DNA of 64,000 bases from Alkalicoccus sp. (GCA_007692495.1 REBZ01000125.1:24059-88058), one strand, 5' to 3'; numbered from the stretch's first letter, positions 19,583 to 29,170 are shown. The notes: generated from the letters alone by a model not told the origin. Translations and numbers: made by a program.

Positions 19583-20299
19583 ATGGTACAGAAACTTTTA
19601 GTAGTAGATGATGAAGAATCAATTCTGACACTTCTTCAATTTAATCTCGAACAGGGAGGATTTGAAGTCGTTTCGGCTGCGGATGGGAAAACAGGTCTGG
19701 ACAGGGCACTGGAAGAAAAATTTGATTTAATCATTCTTGATCTGATGCTTCCGGAAATGGATGGCCTCGAAGTCTGCAAATCACTGCGCCAGAACCGGAT
19801 CACTACACCTATTCTCATGCTTACTGCAAAGGACGATGAATTTGACAAAGTGCTTGGTCTGGAACTTGGGGCAGATGATTATCTGACAAAACCTTTCAGT
19901 CCGAGAGAAGTGGTGGCGCGCGTGCGGGCGATTCTGCGCCGGACCCAGCGCGCTGAACCGGAAGAAAACAAGGAAAAACCAATGAATAAAATCGTTATCG
20001 GCGATGTGGATATATACCCTGACAACTACGAAGTGTATTTGAAGGGGGAGGCTCTGGAGCTGACACCGAAGGAATTTGAGCTGCTTTTGTACCTGGTAAA
20101 GAATAAGGGCCGGGTACTTACAAGGGATCAGCTGTTGAACTCGGTCTGGAACTACGAATTTGTCGGAGACACACGTATCGTAGATGTGCATATCAGTCAT
20201 CTTCGTGAAAAAATTGAACCGATGACGAGAAAACCTGTGTACATTAAAACTGTGCGGGGACTTGGGTATAAGATGGAGGATCCGGGGAAGGATGAATAG
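19583..20299 (+). CDS. phoP: Response regulator PhoP
   Basis: 238 residues, OmpR/PhoB class. Receiver domain with the acidic pair in VVDDEES, phosphorylated Asp in LIILDLMLPEMDG (near residue 52) and Lys in DDYLTKPFSPRE. C-terminal winged helix with ALELTPKEFELLLYLVKN and VDVHISHLREKIE. It controls the phosphate-starvation response with PhoR. GGGAGGA eight bases before the ATG at 19583 fixes the start. The gene overlaps phoR by 8 bases. Confidence 0.95.
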   Translation: MVQKLLVVDDEESILTLLQFNLEQGGFEVVSAADGKTGLDRALEEKFDLIILDLMLPEMDGLEVCKSLRQNRITTPILMLTAKDDEFDKVLGLELGADDYLTKPFSPREVVARVRAILRRTQRAEPEENKEKPMNKIVIGDVDIYPDNYEVYLKGEALELTPKEFELLLYLVKNKGRVLTRDQLLNSVWNYEFVGDTRIVDVHISHLREKIEPMTRKPVYIKTVRGLGYKMEDPGKDE

Positions 20300-22070
20300 T
20301 TACCGCTTTCGTCTGATCTTCCCGCTTTCACTTATAGTTCTGCTTGTTCTGGCGAGTCTGGGGGCAGTTCTCGGACCTTTTATACAGGATTTTTATCAGG
20401 ATCAGATGAATGAACGGATAGAAAAAGAAGCTTCCGTCGTCGCATATTCTCTGGAGCAGGCAGATACAGCCGACCAGCTGGCCGTTGAAGAAACAGTGGA
20501 TGAACTGGCAGAGCGGCTGGATGCCCGTATAACGATTATTGCAGAAGACGGCGAAGTGATAGCTGAAAGTGATGCGGATATTGAAGAAATGGATAATCAT
20601 CTGAACCGTCCGGAGATTCAGGGGGCAGGAGACAACGGAAATCCTTTTGTCGTGCGTTTCAGCAGCACAGTGGACAGAGAGCTGCTCTACTATGCTGAGC
20701 CGCTTGTTATCGGGGGAGAAGAAGAAGGTTTTCTACGGCTTGGACTGGAAATGAGCGAACTGAACGACGTGTACCAGAATGTATGGATTCTACTGTTCGT
20801 TTCGTTTCTGCTCGCGTTTATTATCATTCTGGCGTTTATTACGAAACTGACAAACGAAATGATAAAACCGATTGAAGATGCGAGAAGAGTTGCCAATGAG
20901 CTTGCGCGCGGGAACTTTCAGGCGAGGACGTACGAAGCTCTCGATGCAGAGACAGGGGAACTGAACAGGTCAATTAATGTACTGGCAGAAAATCTCAATC
21001 AAGTAACAAAAACATATGAAAGTCAGCAGGAGCGTCTGGAAACATTGATTGAGAATATGGGGAGCGGATTGATTCTTATTAATGAAAAGGGTGATATTAC
21101 CCTGATGAATCGTTCGTCGTCGGCTATTTTCGAAGCTGACACAGATAAATGGCTCAATAAAACGTATTATGATGTGATAGAAAACAAAAAAATAATCCGG
21201 TTTGTACAGGAACTGTTTTTAACAGAAAAACCTTTGAGAAAGCAAATACGATGGTCGGAAGGTATATACATCCGCCACTTCGATGTTCACGGGGCTCCGA
21301 TTATCGGACAGGATAACAAACTCAAAGGCATCGTTCTCGTGTTTCATGATATTACGGAGCTTAAAAAACTGGAACAGGCCCGGAAGGATTTCGTGGCAAA
21401 TGTTTCCCACGAACTGAAAACCCCGGTCACTTCCTTAAAAGGTTTTACAGAAACGCTTCTTGATGGAGCGATGAATGACGAAGAACTGCGGGAGAAGTTT
21501 TTGACCATTATTGCAAGAGAATCAAGCCGTCTGGAAGAACTGATAACGGATCTTCTGGAGCTCTCGCGGATCGAAGGGGAGCATTTTCAGCTTGACTGGC
21601 AGGAAGTGAATCTTTCAGAGCTTGCTGCAGAAGCAGTGACGATGCTTTCTGAAAAAGCCGCGGCGAAGAAGATGGACCTGAAGACGAAAGTTGATGGGGA
21701 TGTCGTCATTCCGGGGGACCCTGCCCGCCTGAAACAGGTAATGATAAATTTAATCAACAATGCAGTTGTCTATACCCCGGCAGGAGGGGAAGTTATTGTG
21801 AGGATCCGGGGACAGAAAGAAAATGTGATTATGGAAGTATCGGACACTGGAATAGGCATTTCCAAAAAAGAAATACCAAGAATATTTGAGCGGTTTTACC
21901 GGGTGGACCGGGCAAGAAGCCGTAACTCCGGAGGCACCGGTCTGGGGCTCGCGATTGTAAAACATCTGGCAGAAGCTCACCACGCTAATTTGTCTGTGGA
22001 TAGCAGGCCGGGAAAAGGAACGACATTCCGGATCGAATTTCTTAGATTTCCTTTTGGGGATGAAGGATAA
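20292..22070 (+). CDS. phoR: Sensor histidine kinase PhoR
   Basis: 592 residues, partner of PhoP. TM1 at about 7-29, an extracytoplasmic sensor (about 30-160), TM2 at about 165-187, HAMP (to about 240), PAS (about 250-350), HisKA with phosphorylated His in FVANVSHELKTPVTSLKGF (near 376), and HATPase_c with INLINNAVVYTP, VSDTGIGISKKE and GGTGLGLAIVKHL. It starts at an ATG overlapping the phoP stop; an in-frame TTG at 20262 also exists. Architecture and position identify it as PhoR rather than another OmpR-type sensor such as WalK. Confidence 0.93.
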   Translation: MNSYRFRLIFPLSLIVLLVLASLGAVLGPFIQDFYQDQMNERIEKEASVVAYSLEQADTADQLAVEETVDELAERLDARITIIAEDGEVIAESDADIEEMDNHLNRPEIQGAGDNGNPFVVRFSSTVDRELLYYAEPLVIGGEEEGFLRLGLEMSELNDVYQNVWILLFVSFLLAFIIILAFITKLTNEMIKPIEDARRVANELARGNFQARTYEALDAETGELNRSINVLAENLNQVTKTYESQQERLETLIENMGSGLILINEKGDITLMNRSSSAIFEADTDKWLNKTYYDVIENKKIIRFVQELFLTEKPLRKQIRWSEGIYIRHFDVHGAPIIGQDNKLKGIVLVFHDITELKKLEQARKDFVANVSHELKTPVTSLKGFTETLLDGAMNDEELREKFLTIIARESSRLEELITDLLELSRIEGEHFQLDWQEVNLSELAAEAVTMLSEKAAAKKMDLKTKVDGDVVIPGDPARLKQVMINLINNAVVYTPAGGEVIVRIRGQKENVIMEVSDTGIGISKKEIPRIFERFYRVDRARSRNSGGTGLGLAIVKHLAEAHHANLSVDSRPGKGTTFRIEFLRFPFGDEG

Positions 22071-22140
22071 TTTACACTTTCTTAATATGTACGTTAATCT
22101 TTCTCAACAATTGCAGAGTAATATTTATAGTGTAAACCGG

Positions 22141-22170
22141 GTGCAGCCCGATCAGTCCCCCGGGCTGTGC
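22141..22170 (+). terminator. First hairpin after phoR
   Basis: Stem GTGCAGCCCG / CGGGCTGTGC (G-U and mismatch tolerated), then TTCCCCCTTTTG. Confidence 0.55.
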
Positions 22171-22185
22171 TTCCCCCTTTTGATA

Positions 22186-22221
22186 AGAACGCCCGCTTCC
22201 CCTGAGCGGCGTTCTTTTTTT
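22186..22221 (+). terminator. Main terminator after phoR
   Basis: 11-bp stem with one bulged base, AGAACGCC..GCT / AGCGGCGTTCT, followed by seven Ts. Confidence 0.88.
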
Positions 22222-22279
22222 ATGTACCCGGGTAAGTGAGAATATTACTGCAGTAAGAAATGCCTTCGTATTTTTACCG

Positions 22280-22442
22280 GGAGCTGCTGGAGACATGGAT
22301 GACTACGGAACGATCAAGGCAGAGCCCCACTTTGACCGACAAAAGAAGGGCAGAATCAGCTGAGACCGGCCCGTCCGGAAAGCTTTTCCATGGAAACGAA
22401 GGAGGACGTGACTCTTCTTTACGTTTTATTTTCAAGCCAGAT
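22280..22442 (+). repeat. Interspersed repeat, copy C (short)
   Basis: The family core (22294-22391: ACATGGATGACTACGGAACG ... TTTTCCATGGAAACGAA) with the downstream TTTATTTTCAAG block. More diverged than copies B and E. It sits between the phoR terminators and the SLAP gene. Confidence 0.72.
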
Positions 22443-22600
22443 AATTTTTTTTCATAACTCCAGCCTTAATTTCTCATATTCTTCCCTGCTTCTTTTCATG
22501 ATATACTAGACGGCAGAGCAGGAAGAAAGATACAAAAAAACAGATGATTTTCACCCCGGCACGGGGAATCCATACTATTTTTTACGGAGGTTTAATCAGG

Positions 22601-23515
22601 ATGCAGTCATTCTTCAGTAAATCAGAGCTTAACAACCTCACGATGAAAGGCCGGGAATCGTTCGTTTCTTCCCGGAAGGACAAAAAGGAAGAAGAGGAAA
22701 CAGGAACAGTTTCCACCGAGCTTTCCTTCCCGCCTTCCTGGAATATTTCCGGTGAAGAAAAAGAAGCTTTTCAAAAACTTCATGAGCAGTGTGCCCCGAT
22801 GACCTCGGGACAGGCAGCTATCTCAGGTATTCACATGAAAAAAAACGAAGCAGGAGATTATGCTTTCCTTGTTTTTATCCGCCACACGATGGAGAAAAAA
22901 TTAAAAATGAACAAAGTAACCCTTTCTATCTTCGACGAGCAGGACGAAGTGTTGGGGCGAAAGACTTTTCAGCTGGAAGATTTCGGGGAGGTCCCGCCGA
23001 ACGGCTGCAGACCATGGGAATTTTTATTCAGTGAAAAAGACCTTTTTACCGAAAAAATTCCGGAAGAAGGATGGAAGCTTGTTTTCCAGTTGAGTCCTGT
23101 GTCGAAAACCCATTCGCTCGAGCTGACAAAATCGTGGAGAAAAAGACTGCCTCAGGAACAGCAGCGCCGCCTTAGGAAAATGGTGGAAAAAGTAGGGCCT
23201 CCGCGTCCGGGCCAGGTGAACTTTCTAGGGTTGAGTGCAAAAATGGTGGAGGCGCGGGAAGAGCTTCACATTTCACTTCTCATCAGGAACGGCGGTGAGA
23301 AAACGATCAATCTTGAAAAACTCCCGCTTGTTGTGGAGGACGCTTCGGGCGAAGTGATTGCCAGCGGAATATTTACACTTGATCCAAAGCTTCAGGTAAA
23401 AGCGCACACAAGTACACCATGGAACTTCGTTTTTCCAAAATCAATGATAAAAAAATCGGAGCCCGATCTTTCGAAATGGAGAGCTTATCCGCCGAAGAAA
23501 AAGAAAAAACAATAA
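22601..23515 (+). CDS. SLAP-domain protein (S-layer assembly / accessory Sec associated)
   Basis: 304 residues. A short charged N-terminus (DKKEEEETG) precedes two related ~110-residue SLAP units (about 60-175 and 195-295). Each contains a GQ..I.G..... segment, a strand-rich middle with LSIFDEQDEV / LVVEDASGEV, and an end like PPNGCRPWEFLF / KAHTSTPWNFVF. The tail is KKKKKQ. SLAP-domain proteins occur with the accessory SecA2 system and S-layer export in bacilli; the biochemical role is unclear. There is no signal peptide. GGAGG ten bases before the ATG at 22601 gives the start. The gene stands alone between phoR and polA, without secA2. Confidence 0.72.
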   Translation: MQSFFSKSELNNLTMKGRESFVSSRKDKKEEEETGTVSTELSFPPSWNISGEEKEAFQKLHEQCAPMTSGQAAISGIHMKKNEAGDYAFLVFIRHTMEKKLKMNKVTLSIFDEQDEVLGRKTFQLEDFGEVPPNGCRPWEFLFSEKDLFTEKIPEEGWKLVFQLSPVSKTHSLELTKSWRKRLPQEQQRRLRKMVEKVGPPRPGQVNFLGLSAKMVEAREELHISLLIRNGGEKTINLEKLPLVVEDASGEVIASGIFTLDPKLQVKAHTSTPWNFVFPKSMIKKSEPDLSKWRAYPPKKKKKQ

Positions 23516-23590
23516 CCGGGGATGAAAGTCTGCGGGATATACACATGACATATGTATAGTATTGTGCCGGTATGAAAACTACATTAACAC

Positions 23591-23637
23591 GCTTAAAAGC
23601 CTGTCAGGCATGTTGACAGGCTTTTAAGCTTCTTTTT
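23591..23637 (+). terminator. Terminator after the SLAP gene
   Basis: Perfect 16-bp stem GCTTAAAAGCCTGTCA / TGACAGGCTTTTAAGC, 7-base loop, then TTCTTTTTG. It contains the same GCCTGTCA stem as 2046-2079. Confidence 0.9.
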
Positions 23638-23746
23638 GTGCAGTGGCGCAGCAGGTCTGTTCATGCTCGATAAAGGGGACTGCATGCCACAATGAAGGAT
23701 TCATGATAAAATAAAGACAGTAATTTTATGAATCGGGGTGTTTAGC

Positions 23747-26380
23747 TTGACTAAAAAACTAGTACTCGTGGACGGAAACAGTATTGCCTACCGGGCTTTC
23801 TTTGCGCTTCCGCTGCTGAACAATGAAAAAGGAGTATATACAAACGCGGTATACGGCTTTACAACAATGCTTTTAAAAGTACTTGAAGAAGAGCAGCCGA
23901 CGCATATGCTGGTAGCTTTTGATGCCGGGAAGACTACGTTCCGTCACGATACCTTCAAAGAATATAAAGGGACGAGACAGAAAACACCTCCGGAGCTCGC
24001 TGAACAGCTTCCGTTGATGAGAGATCTCCTGAAAGCATTTAATATATCCTACGAAGAAGTGGACAATTATGAAGCGGATGATATTATCGGTACACTGGCC
24101 GGACGTGCAGCAGATACCGGGTGGGAAGTGAAAATTTTCACCGGTGACAAGGATCTTCTGCAGCTGATCGGGGAGAATACGGAAGTCGCTTTGACAAGGA
24201 AAGGAATAACTAACGTAGATACATACGATCTGAAGGCGCTTAATGAAAAATACGGACTGAAGCCGGAGCAGATTATTGATTTAAAAGGGCTGATGGGTGA
24301 CAGCTCTGATAATATTCCAGGGGTGCCCGGAGTCGGAGAAAAAACAGCATTGAAGCTTCTTTCCGCCCACGGTTCACTGGAAGGCGTATATGAAAACATT
24401 GAGGCTGTTTCTGGAAAGAAGATGAAAGAAAAACTTATTGAAAATGAAGAACAGGCGAAGATGAGTAAGAAGCTTGCGACAATTTTAACGGAGGTGCCGC
24501 TTGCTTTAAAGCCGGATGAGGTACCGCTTGGAGAGAAGGATACAGAAGGAGTTCTTAAGCTGTTCCGGGAGCTCGAATTTCAGTCACTGATCGACCGGGT
24601 GGATCCGCACGGAAAAGCCGGTGGAGAAGAGGAGCTGGACGGGATCGATGTACAGGTGGTGGAAAAACTGGATGAGTCGATGCTGCTTTCCCCTTCCGCT
24701 CTCGTCATCGAATCCCTCGAGGAAAATTATCATACAGCAGAAGTAATTGGTGCCGCCATTGCCAACGAAAATGGCGTGTTCTATCTGTCTCCGGCTCTTT
24801 TGTGGAGCAGCCCGGAGTTTAAAAAGTGGGCAGCGGATGAAAAACAGGAAAAAATAGTTTTTAATGCAAAACGGGCAGTCGTAGGACTTGCCTGGAAAGA
24901 TATTCACCTGGAAGGTGTCACATTCGATGCACAGATGGCTTCCTATCTGATTGATCCCGGCGCCTCTTCCCATGAGATGGCAGATATTGCTGAACGGAAA
25001 AAAGGCAGGCAGGTACAGAGGGACGAAGCAGTCTACGGACGCGGTAAAAAGCAGCAGGTCCCTGAGGAAGAAGCGCTCGCCCAGCATTTAGGGCGCAAAG
25101 CAGCAGCTGTTCTTGATGTAAAACCGGATCTGGAAAAAGACCTGAAAGAAAATAAGCAGCTGGAACTATTAACAGAACTGGAAATGCCTCTTACTGTAAT
25201 TTTAGGAAGAATGGAACGGCATGGTGTAGCAGTAGATAAAGAAGAACTGGCAAAACTTGGTGAAAGCCTGACAGAGAGACTTACAGAAATTGAGAAGAGA
25301 ATTCACGATCTTTCGGGCACCGATTTTAATATTAATTCCCCAAAACAGCTTGGTGAAGTGCTATTTGAAAAAATGCAGCTGCCGGCACTCAAAAAAACGA
25401 AAACCGGCTATTCTACGTCAGCAGATGTGCTGGAAAAACTTCAGAACAAGCATGAAATCATTCCGGAGATCCTTCACTACAGGCAGCTCAGCAAGCTGAA
25501 TTCCACGTATATTGAAGGATTGATTAAAGCAATTCATAAAAAAACAGGAAAGATTCATACCCGCTTTAATCAGGCGCTGACGCAGACGGGAAGACTGAGC
25601 TCAACAGAACCGAACCTTCAGAACATTCCGATCCGGCTGGAAGAAGGCCGGCGCATTCGGCACGCTTTTATTCCTTCGGAAGAGAATTCCTTTATTCTGG
25701 CGGCCGATTATTCCCAGATAGAGCTGCGGGTACTGGCGCATATTTCACAGGATGAAAACCTCCTGGAAGCATTCCGCCACGATATGGATATTCACACGAA
25801 AACAGCGATGGACGTTTTTGAAGTGGACAAAGAGGAAGTTACTTCTCAGATGAGGCGTCAGGCAAAAGCTGTAAACTTCGGAATTGTTTACGGAATCAGT
25901 GATTATGGGCTCTCCCAAAGTCTCGGAATTACGCGTAAGGAGGCGCAGTCGTTTATTGATAAATATCTGGAAAGCTATCCAGGCGTCCGGGATTACATGG
26001 ATTCCATTAAGGAAGAGGCCCGCCAAAAAGGGTATGTAACAACTATTATGAACCGCCGCCGCTTTCTGCCGGAAATAACGAGCCGGAATTTCAACCAGCG
26101 GACCTTCGGGGAACGAACGGCTATGAATACACCGATACAGGGAAGTGCAGCGGACATAATCAAAAAAGCGATGGTTGATATGGATTATGCGATGCAGAAA
26201 GCCGGGGTGGAATCAGTGATGCTTCTGCAGGTTCACGATGAGCTGATTTTTGAAGTGCCGGAAAAAGAAATAAAGCAGATGTCCAGGCTTGCCGCGGAAG
26301 TGATGGAAAACACCGTGGATCTTGATGTGCCGCTTAAAGCGGATGTCGATTACGGGAAGACCTGGTACGATGCGAAATAA
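23747..26380 (+). CDS. polA: DNA polymerase I
   Basis: 877 residues. The 5' nuclease domain (1-~290) has LVLVDGNSIAYRAFFAL, YEADDIIGTLA and LMGDSSDNIPGVPGVGEKTA. A middle domain (~300-460) lacks the DxE metal motif of an active 3'-5' proofreading exonuclease, as in other Bacillus Pol I. The polymerase domain has AADYSQIELRVLAHIS (motif A), RRQAKAVNFGIVYG (B) and QVHDELIFE (C). It fills repair gaps and removes primers. A TTG start at 23747, six bases after GGGGTG, gives MTKKLVLVDG; a GTG at 23738 lies in the ribosome site. Confidence 0.96.
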   Translation: MTKKLVLVDGNSIAYRAFFALPLLNNEKGVYTNAVYGFTTMLLKVLEEEQPTHMLVAFDAGKTTFRHDTFKEYKGTRQKTPPELAEQLPLMRDLLKAFNISYEEVDNYEADDIIGTLAGRAADTGWEVKIFTGDKDLLQLIGENTEVALTRKGITNVDTYDLKALNEKYGLKPEQIIDLKGLMGDSSDNIPGVPGVGEKTALKLLSAHGSLEGVYENIEAVSGKKMKEKLIENEEQAKMSKKLATILTEVPLALKPDEVPLGEKDTEGVLKLFRELEFQSLIDRVDPHGKAGGEEELDGIDVQVVEKLDESMLLSPSALVIESLEENYHTAEVIGAAIANENGVFYLSPALLWSSPEFKKWAADEKQEKIVFNAKRAVVGLAWKDIHLEGVTFDAQMASYLIDPGASSHEMADIAERKKGRQVQRDEAVYGRGKKQQVPEEEALAQHLGRKAAAVLDVKPDLEKDLKENKQLELLTELEMPLTVILGRMERHGVAVDKEELAKLGESLTERLTEIEKRIHDLSGTDFNINSPKQLGEVLFEKMQLPALKKTKTGYSTSADVLEKLQNKHEIIPEILHYRQLSKLNSTYIEGLIKAIHKKTGKIHTRFNQALTQTGRLSSTEPNLQNIPIRLEEGRRIRHAFIPSEENSFILAADYSQIELRVLAHISQDENLLEAFRHDMDIHTKTAMDVFEVDKEEVTSQMRRQAKAVNFGIVYGISDYGLSQSLGITRKEAQSFIDKYLESYPGVRDYMDSIKEEARQKGYVTTIMNRRRFLPEITSRNFNQRTFGERTAMNTPIQGSAADIIKKAMVDMDYAMQKAGVESVMLLQVHDELIFEVPEKEIKQMSRLAAEVMENTVDLDVPLKADVDYGKTWYDAK

Positions 26381-26394
26381 TCTGGAGGGTCACG

Positions 26395-27231
26395 ATGCCG
26401 GAACTGCCGGAAGTAGAAACAGTAAAAAACACATTAAATGAACAAATAACCGGCCGGACAATAGCGGAGGTGGTCATTACGCTTCCAAGAATCATTCAGC
26501 TGCCGGATGACATTGAGGAATTCCGCATGAGACTGACTGGTCAGACATTCGAAAAAGTAGAACGGCGCGGAAAATTTCTGCGTTTTCTTCTTAACGAAGA
26601 TGTTATGATCTCCCATCTCCGTATGGAAGGAAAATACGGGATGTTTTCACAGGGAGAGCCCGTCGGCAAACATACGCATGTCAGATTTATTTTTACTGAT
26701 GGGATGGAGCTTAGATATACAGATGTCAGGCAGTTTGGTACAATGCACATTTTCACGAGAGGCACAGAGTTTAATCATCTCCCGCTGAAGCAGCTCGGGC
26801 CTGAACCGCTGGAAAAAGCGTTCACCCCGGAAGTGCTGAAATCACGACTTTCTTCTGTGAGAGCTGTTAAAACGCAGCTCCTTGACCAGACGAAAATTGT
26901 CGGGCTCGGAAATATATATGTGGACGAAGCGCTGTTCCTCGCCGGTATTCATCCGGGGAAGCCTGCTCACAAAATTACGGATGAAGAAACAGTCCGCCTT
27001 CATAAAGCTGTTCAGACAACGCTTCAAAAAGCAATTGAAGCAGGCGGCTCGTCTGTCAGAAGCTATGTCAGCAGTGAAGGGAAATCCGGCAGCTTCCAGG
27101 AGCAGCTATATGTCTACGGCCGCCGGGGGGAGGCTTGCAGAGAATGTGGGACGGAGATTATTCGTTTTACAGTAGGTGGAAGAGGCACGCACATTTGTCC
27201 TTCATGCCAGCAGCATAAAGAGGAGGAATAG
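26395..27231 (+). CDS. mutM: Formamidopyrimidine-DNA glycosylase
   Basis: 278 residues, bifunctional glycosylase/AP lyase for 8-oxoguanine and formamidopyrimidines. N-terminal PELPEVETV carries the catalytic Pro and Glu; RRGKFLRF holds the conserved Lys; LGNIYVDEALFLAGIHP is the helix-2-turn-helix; a C-terminal zinc finger (CRECGTEI ... HICPSCQ) closes the protein. GGAGGGT precedes the ATG. The polA-mutM-coaE order is the Bacillus one, but ytaF, which lies between mutM and coaE in B. subtilis, is absent. Confidence 0.97.
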   Translation: MPELPEVETVKNTLNEQITGRTIAEVVITLPRIIQLPDDIEEFRMRLTGQTFEKVERRGKFLRFLLNEDVMISHLRMEGKYGMFSQGEPVGKHTHVRFIFTDGMELRYTDVRQFGTMHIFTRGTEFNHLPLKQLGPEPLEKAFTPEVLKSRLSSVRAVKTQLLDQTKIVGLGNIYVDEALFLAGIHPGKPAHKITDEETVRLHKAVQTTLQKAIEAGGSSVRSYVSSEGKSGSFQEQLYVYGRRGEACRECGTEIIRFTVGGRGTHICPSCQQHKEEE

Positions 27232-27233
27232 TC

Positions 27234-27833
27234 ATGAAGCTTGGACTGACAGGAAGTATTGCTACAGGTAAAAGTACCGTTTCCCAGATGTTTAAAGATG
27301 AAGGCTGTCCGGTTATTGACGCCGATCTTATTGCAAGAGAAGTTGTTGAACCGGGGACACCGGTGCTGGAAGAAATTGTCCGTCATTTCGGGCAGCATAT
27401 TCTGCATGAGGACGGTACATTAAACCGTAAAAGGCTGGGAGAAATTGTTTTTGAACACCCGGAAGAACGGGAAAAACTGAACAGCATGGTCCATCCGGCA
27501 GTAAGAATGGAAATGAAAGAGCGTTCGGAGGCAGCGGAAGCAGCGAAAGAACCGCTCATCATTCTTGATATTCCGCTGCTCATAGAAAATGATCTCTATT
27601 ATCTCGTAGATGAAGTGCTGGTAGTATACGTTCCGGACGAAGTTCAGAAAGAGCGTCTGATCACAAGAAACGGCTATACGGAGGAAGAGGCCGATCAGCG
27701 GATCGCCTCCCAGATGCCGATTGAAAAAAAACGAAAAGAAGCGGATTATATTATAGATAATTCCGGAACGCTGGAAGATACTAGAGTTCAGGTGAAAGAG
27801 CTTGTCCGCAGGTTCGTACCGGAAAAACATTAA
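27234..27833 (+). CDS. coaE: Dephospho-CoA kinase
   Basis: 199 residues, last step of coenzyme A synthesis (ATP-dependent 3'-phosphorylation of dephospho-CoA). P-loop GLTGSIATGKST at residues 4-15, DADLIAREVVEPG, and the lid segment RNGYTEEEADQRIASQMP. It starts 2 bases after the mutM stop, with GAGGAGG inside the end of mutM as ribosome site, so the pair is co-translated. A strong terminator follows. Confidence 0.96.
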   Translation: MKLGLTGSIATGKSTVSQMFKDEGCPVIDADLIAREVVEPGTPVLEEIVRHFGQHILHEDGTLNRKRLGEIVFEHPEEREKLNSMVHPAVRMEMKERSEAAEAAKEPLIILDIPLLIENDLYYLVDEVLVVYVPDEVQKERLITRNGYTEEEADQRIASQMPIEKKRKEADYIIDNSGTLEDTRVQVKELVRRFVPEKH

Positions 27834-27867
27834 AACGCAGAATAAATAAAAAAAACCTCTAAATTAT

Positions 27868-27920
27868 AAAAACACCTCCCATGATTTATGGTCCTGCGCG
27901 GGCTGCCGGGAGGTGTTTTT
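27868..27920. terminator. Terminator after coaE
   Basis: Perfect 13-bp stem AAAAACACCTCCC / GGGAGGTGTTTTT with a 27-base loop. A-rich and T-rich arms make it work in both directions. Confidence 0.85.
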
Positions 27921-28078
27921 ACTATGCTTTTTTGCTGTTCGTGAAACGGAAAAAAAGTCCCGAAAAACTGAAACATAAAATAACGGAAATTTCAGAAAAG
28001 TCCTGGTGGTACAGGGACCAGATATGGGAAAATTCCCCGTCCTGTTTTACAAATTTATATAGTCATTCACAAAATAAA
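27921..28078 (+). other. gapB upstream spacer
   Basis: AT-rich stretch with no supported gene; a 72-residue open frame (27881-28099) starts inside the coaE terminator and ends in the gapB control region, so it is not a gene. Confidence 0.5.
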
Positions 28079-28089
28079 TGTGTTATACT
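28079..28089 (+). promoter_or_regulatory. CcpN operator of gapB
   Basis: TGTGTTATACT fits the CcpN box TRTGHYATAYW at all eleven positions. CcpN represses gapB and pckA during glycolytic growth in B. subtilis. It lies 53 bases before the gapB start. Confidence 0.7.
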
Positions 28090-28096
28090 ATATCTG

Positions 28097-28110
28097 TGAA
28101 AACGCTTATA
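28097..28110 (+). promoter_or_regulatory. cre-like site before gapB
   Basis: TGAAAACGCTTATA matches 13 of 14 positions of the CcpA site TGWAANCGNTNWCA. It overlaps a TATAAT hexamer (28109-28114). Confidence 0.5.
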
Positions 28111-28141
28111 TAATATAACACAATAGCATGGAGGGGTACTC

Positions 28142-29170
28142 ATGATACGAGTAGCAATTAATGGGTTCGGAAGAATTGGACGAATGGTGTTCCGTAAAGC
28201 AATGATGGATGAAAAGGTGGAAATTGCCGCAATTAATGCCGGTTATCCTGCAGAGACACTTGCACACCTTGTAAATTACGATACAGTTCACGGCACATAC
28301 CAAAAAAGAGTGGAGGCAGAAAACGGCCGTCTGATTGTGGACGGTAAAAAGGTGGAGCTCGTGAATTACCGTGATCCGGAACAGCTCCCATGGAAAGACC
28401 TTAACATTGATATCGTTCTGGAAGCGACAGGGAAATTCCGTGAAAAAGAAGAGGCAGCCAAACATATTACAGCCGGCGCCAAGAAAGTCATCATCACAGC
28501 ACCAGGAAAAAATGAAGATGTGACGATCGTTTACGGCGTCAATGAAAAAGATTACGACCACCGGAATCACGACGTTATTTCCAATGCTTCCTGTACTACG
28601 AACTGCCTTGCCCCGGTAGTGAAAGTACTTCAGGAAGAACTCGGAATCGAATCGGGAATGATGACTACTGTACACTCCTACACAGGAGATCAGCGGAACA
28701 TCGACAACCCTCATAAAGATCTCCGCCGGGCCCGGGCCTGTGCCCAGTCCATCATTCCTACTACTACAGGTGCAGCCAAAGCTATTTCTGCAGTTATTCC
28801 GGAAATGAAAGGGAAGCTTCACGGACTCGCCCTCCGCGTTCCGACACCGAATGTTTCTCTCGTGGACCTCGTAGTGGATGTGGAAAAAGATACGACGGTA
28901 GAAGAAGTGAATGAAGTACTGAAAACGGCTGGAAAGAAAAACATGGAAGGGATTATCGGCTACACGGACGATCCGCTTGTATCAGTAGACTTCAACGGAG
29001 ACGAGCGTTCGGCTATTATTGACGGCCAGTCTACGATGGTTATTAACGACCGGCAGGTAAAAGTGCTTGCGTGGTACGATAACGAGTGGGGCTATTCCTG
29101 CCGCCTTCTGGATCTCGTATACCATGTAGGAAGCTTCATCCAGGCTGATCAGAATACGTACGCCTCCTGA
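28142..29170 (+). CDS. gapB: Glyceraldehyde-3-phosphate dehydrogenase, gluconeogenic GapB type
   Basis: 342 residues. NAD(P)-binding INGFGRIGRMVFR at 6-18, catalytic Cys in SNASCTTNCLAP (near 152), HSYTGDQRNIDNPHKDLRRAR, and WYDNEWGYS near the C-terminus. GapB favours NADP and runs in the gluconeogenic direction. Position next to speD/nrdR and the CcpN box upstream support GapB over glycolytic GapA. TGGAGGGG precedes the ATG. Confidence 0.93.
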   Translation: MIRVAINGFGRIGRMVFRKAMMDEKVEIAAINAGYPAETLAHLVNYDTVHGTYQKRVEAENGRLIVDGKKVELVNYRDPEQLPWKDLNIDIVLEATGKFREKEEAAKHITAGAKKVIITAPGKNEDVTIVYGVNEKDYDHRNHDVISNASCTTNCLAPVVKVLQEELGIESGMMTTVHSYTGDQRNIDNPHKDLRRARACAQSIIPTTTGAAKAISAVIPEMKGKLHGLALRVPTPNVSLVDLVVDVEKDTTVEEVNEVLKTAGKKNMEGIIGYTDDPLVSVDFNGDERSAIIDGQSTMVINDRQVKVLAWYDNEWGYSCRLLDLVYHVGSFIQADQNTYAS

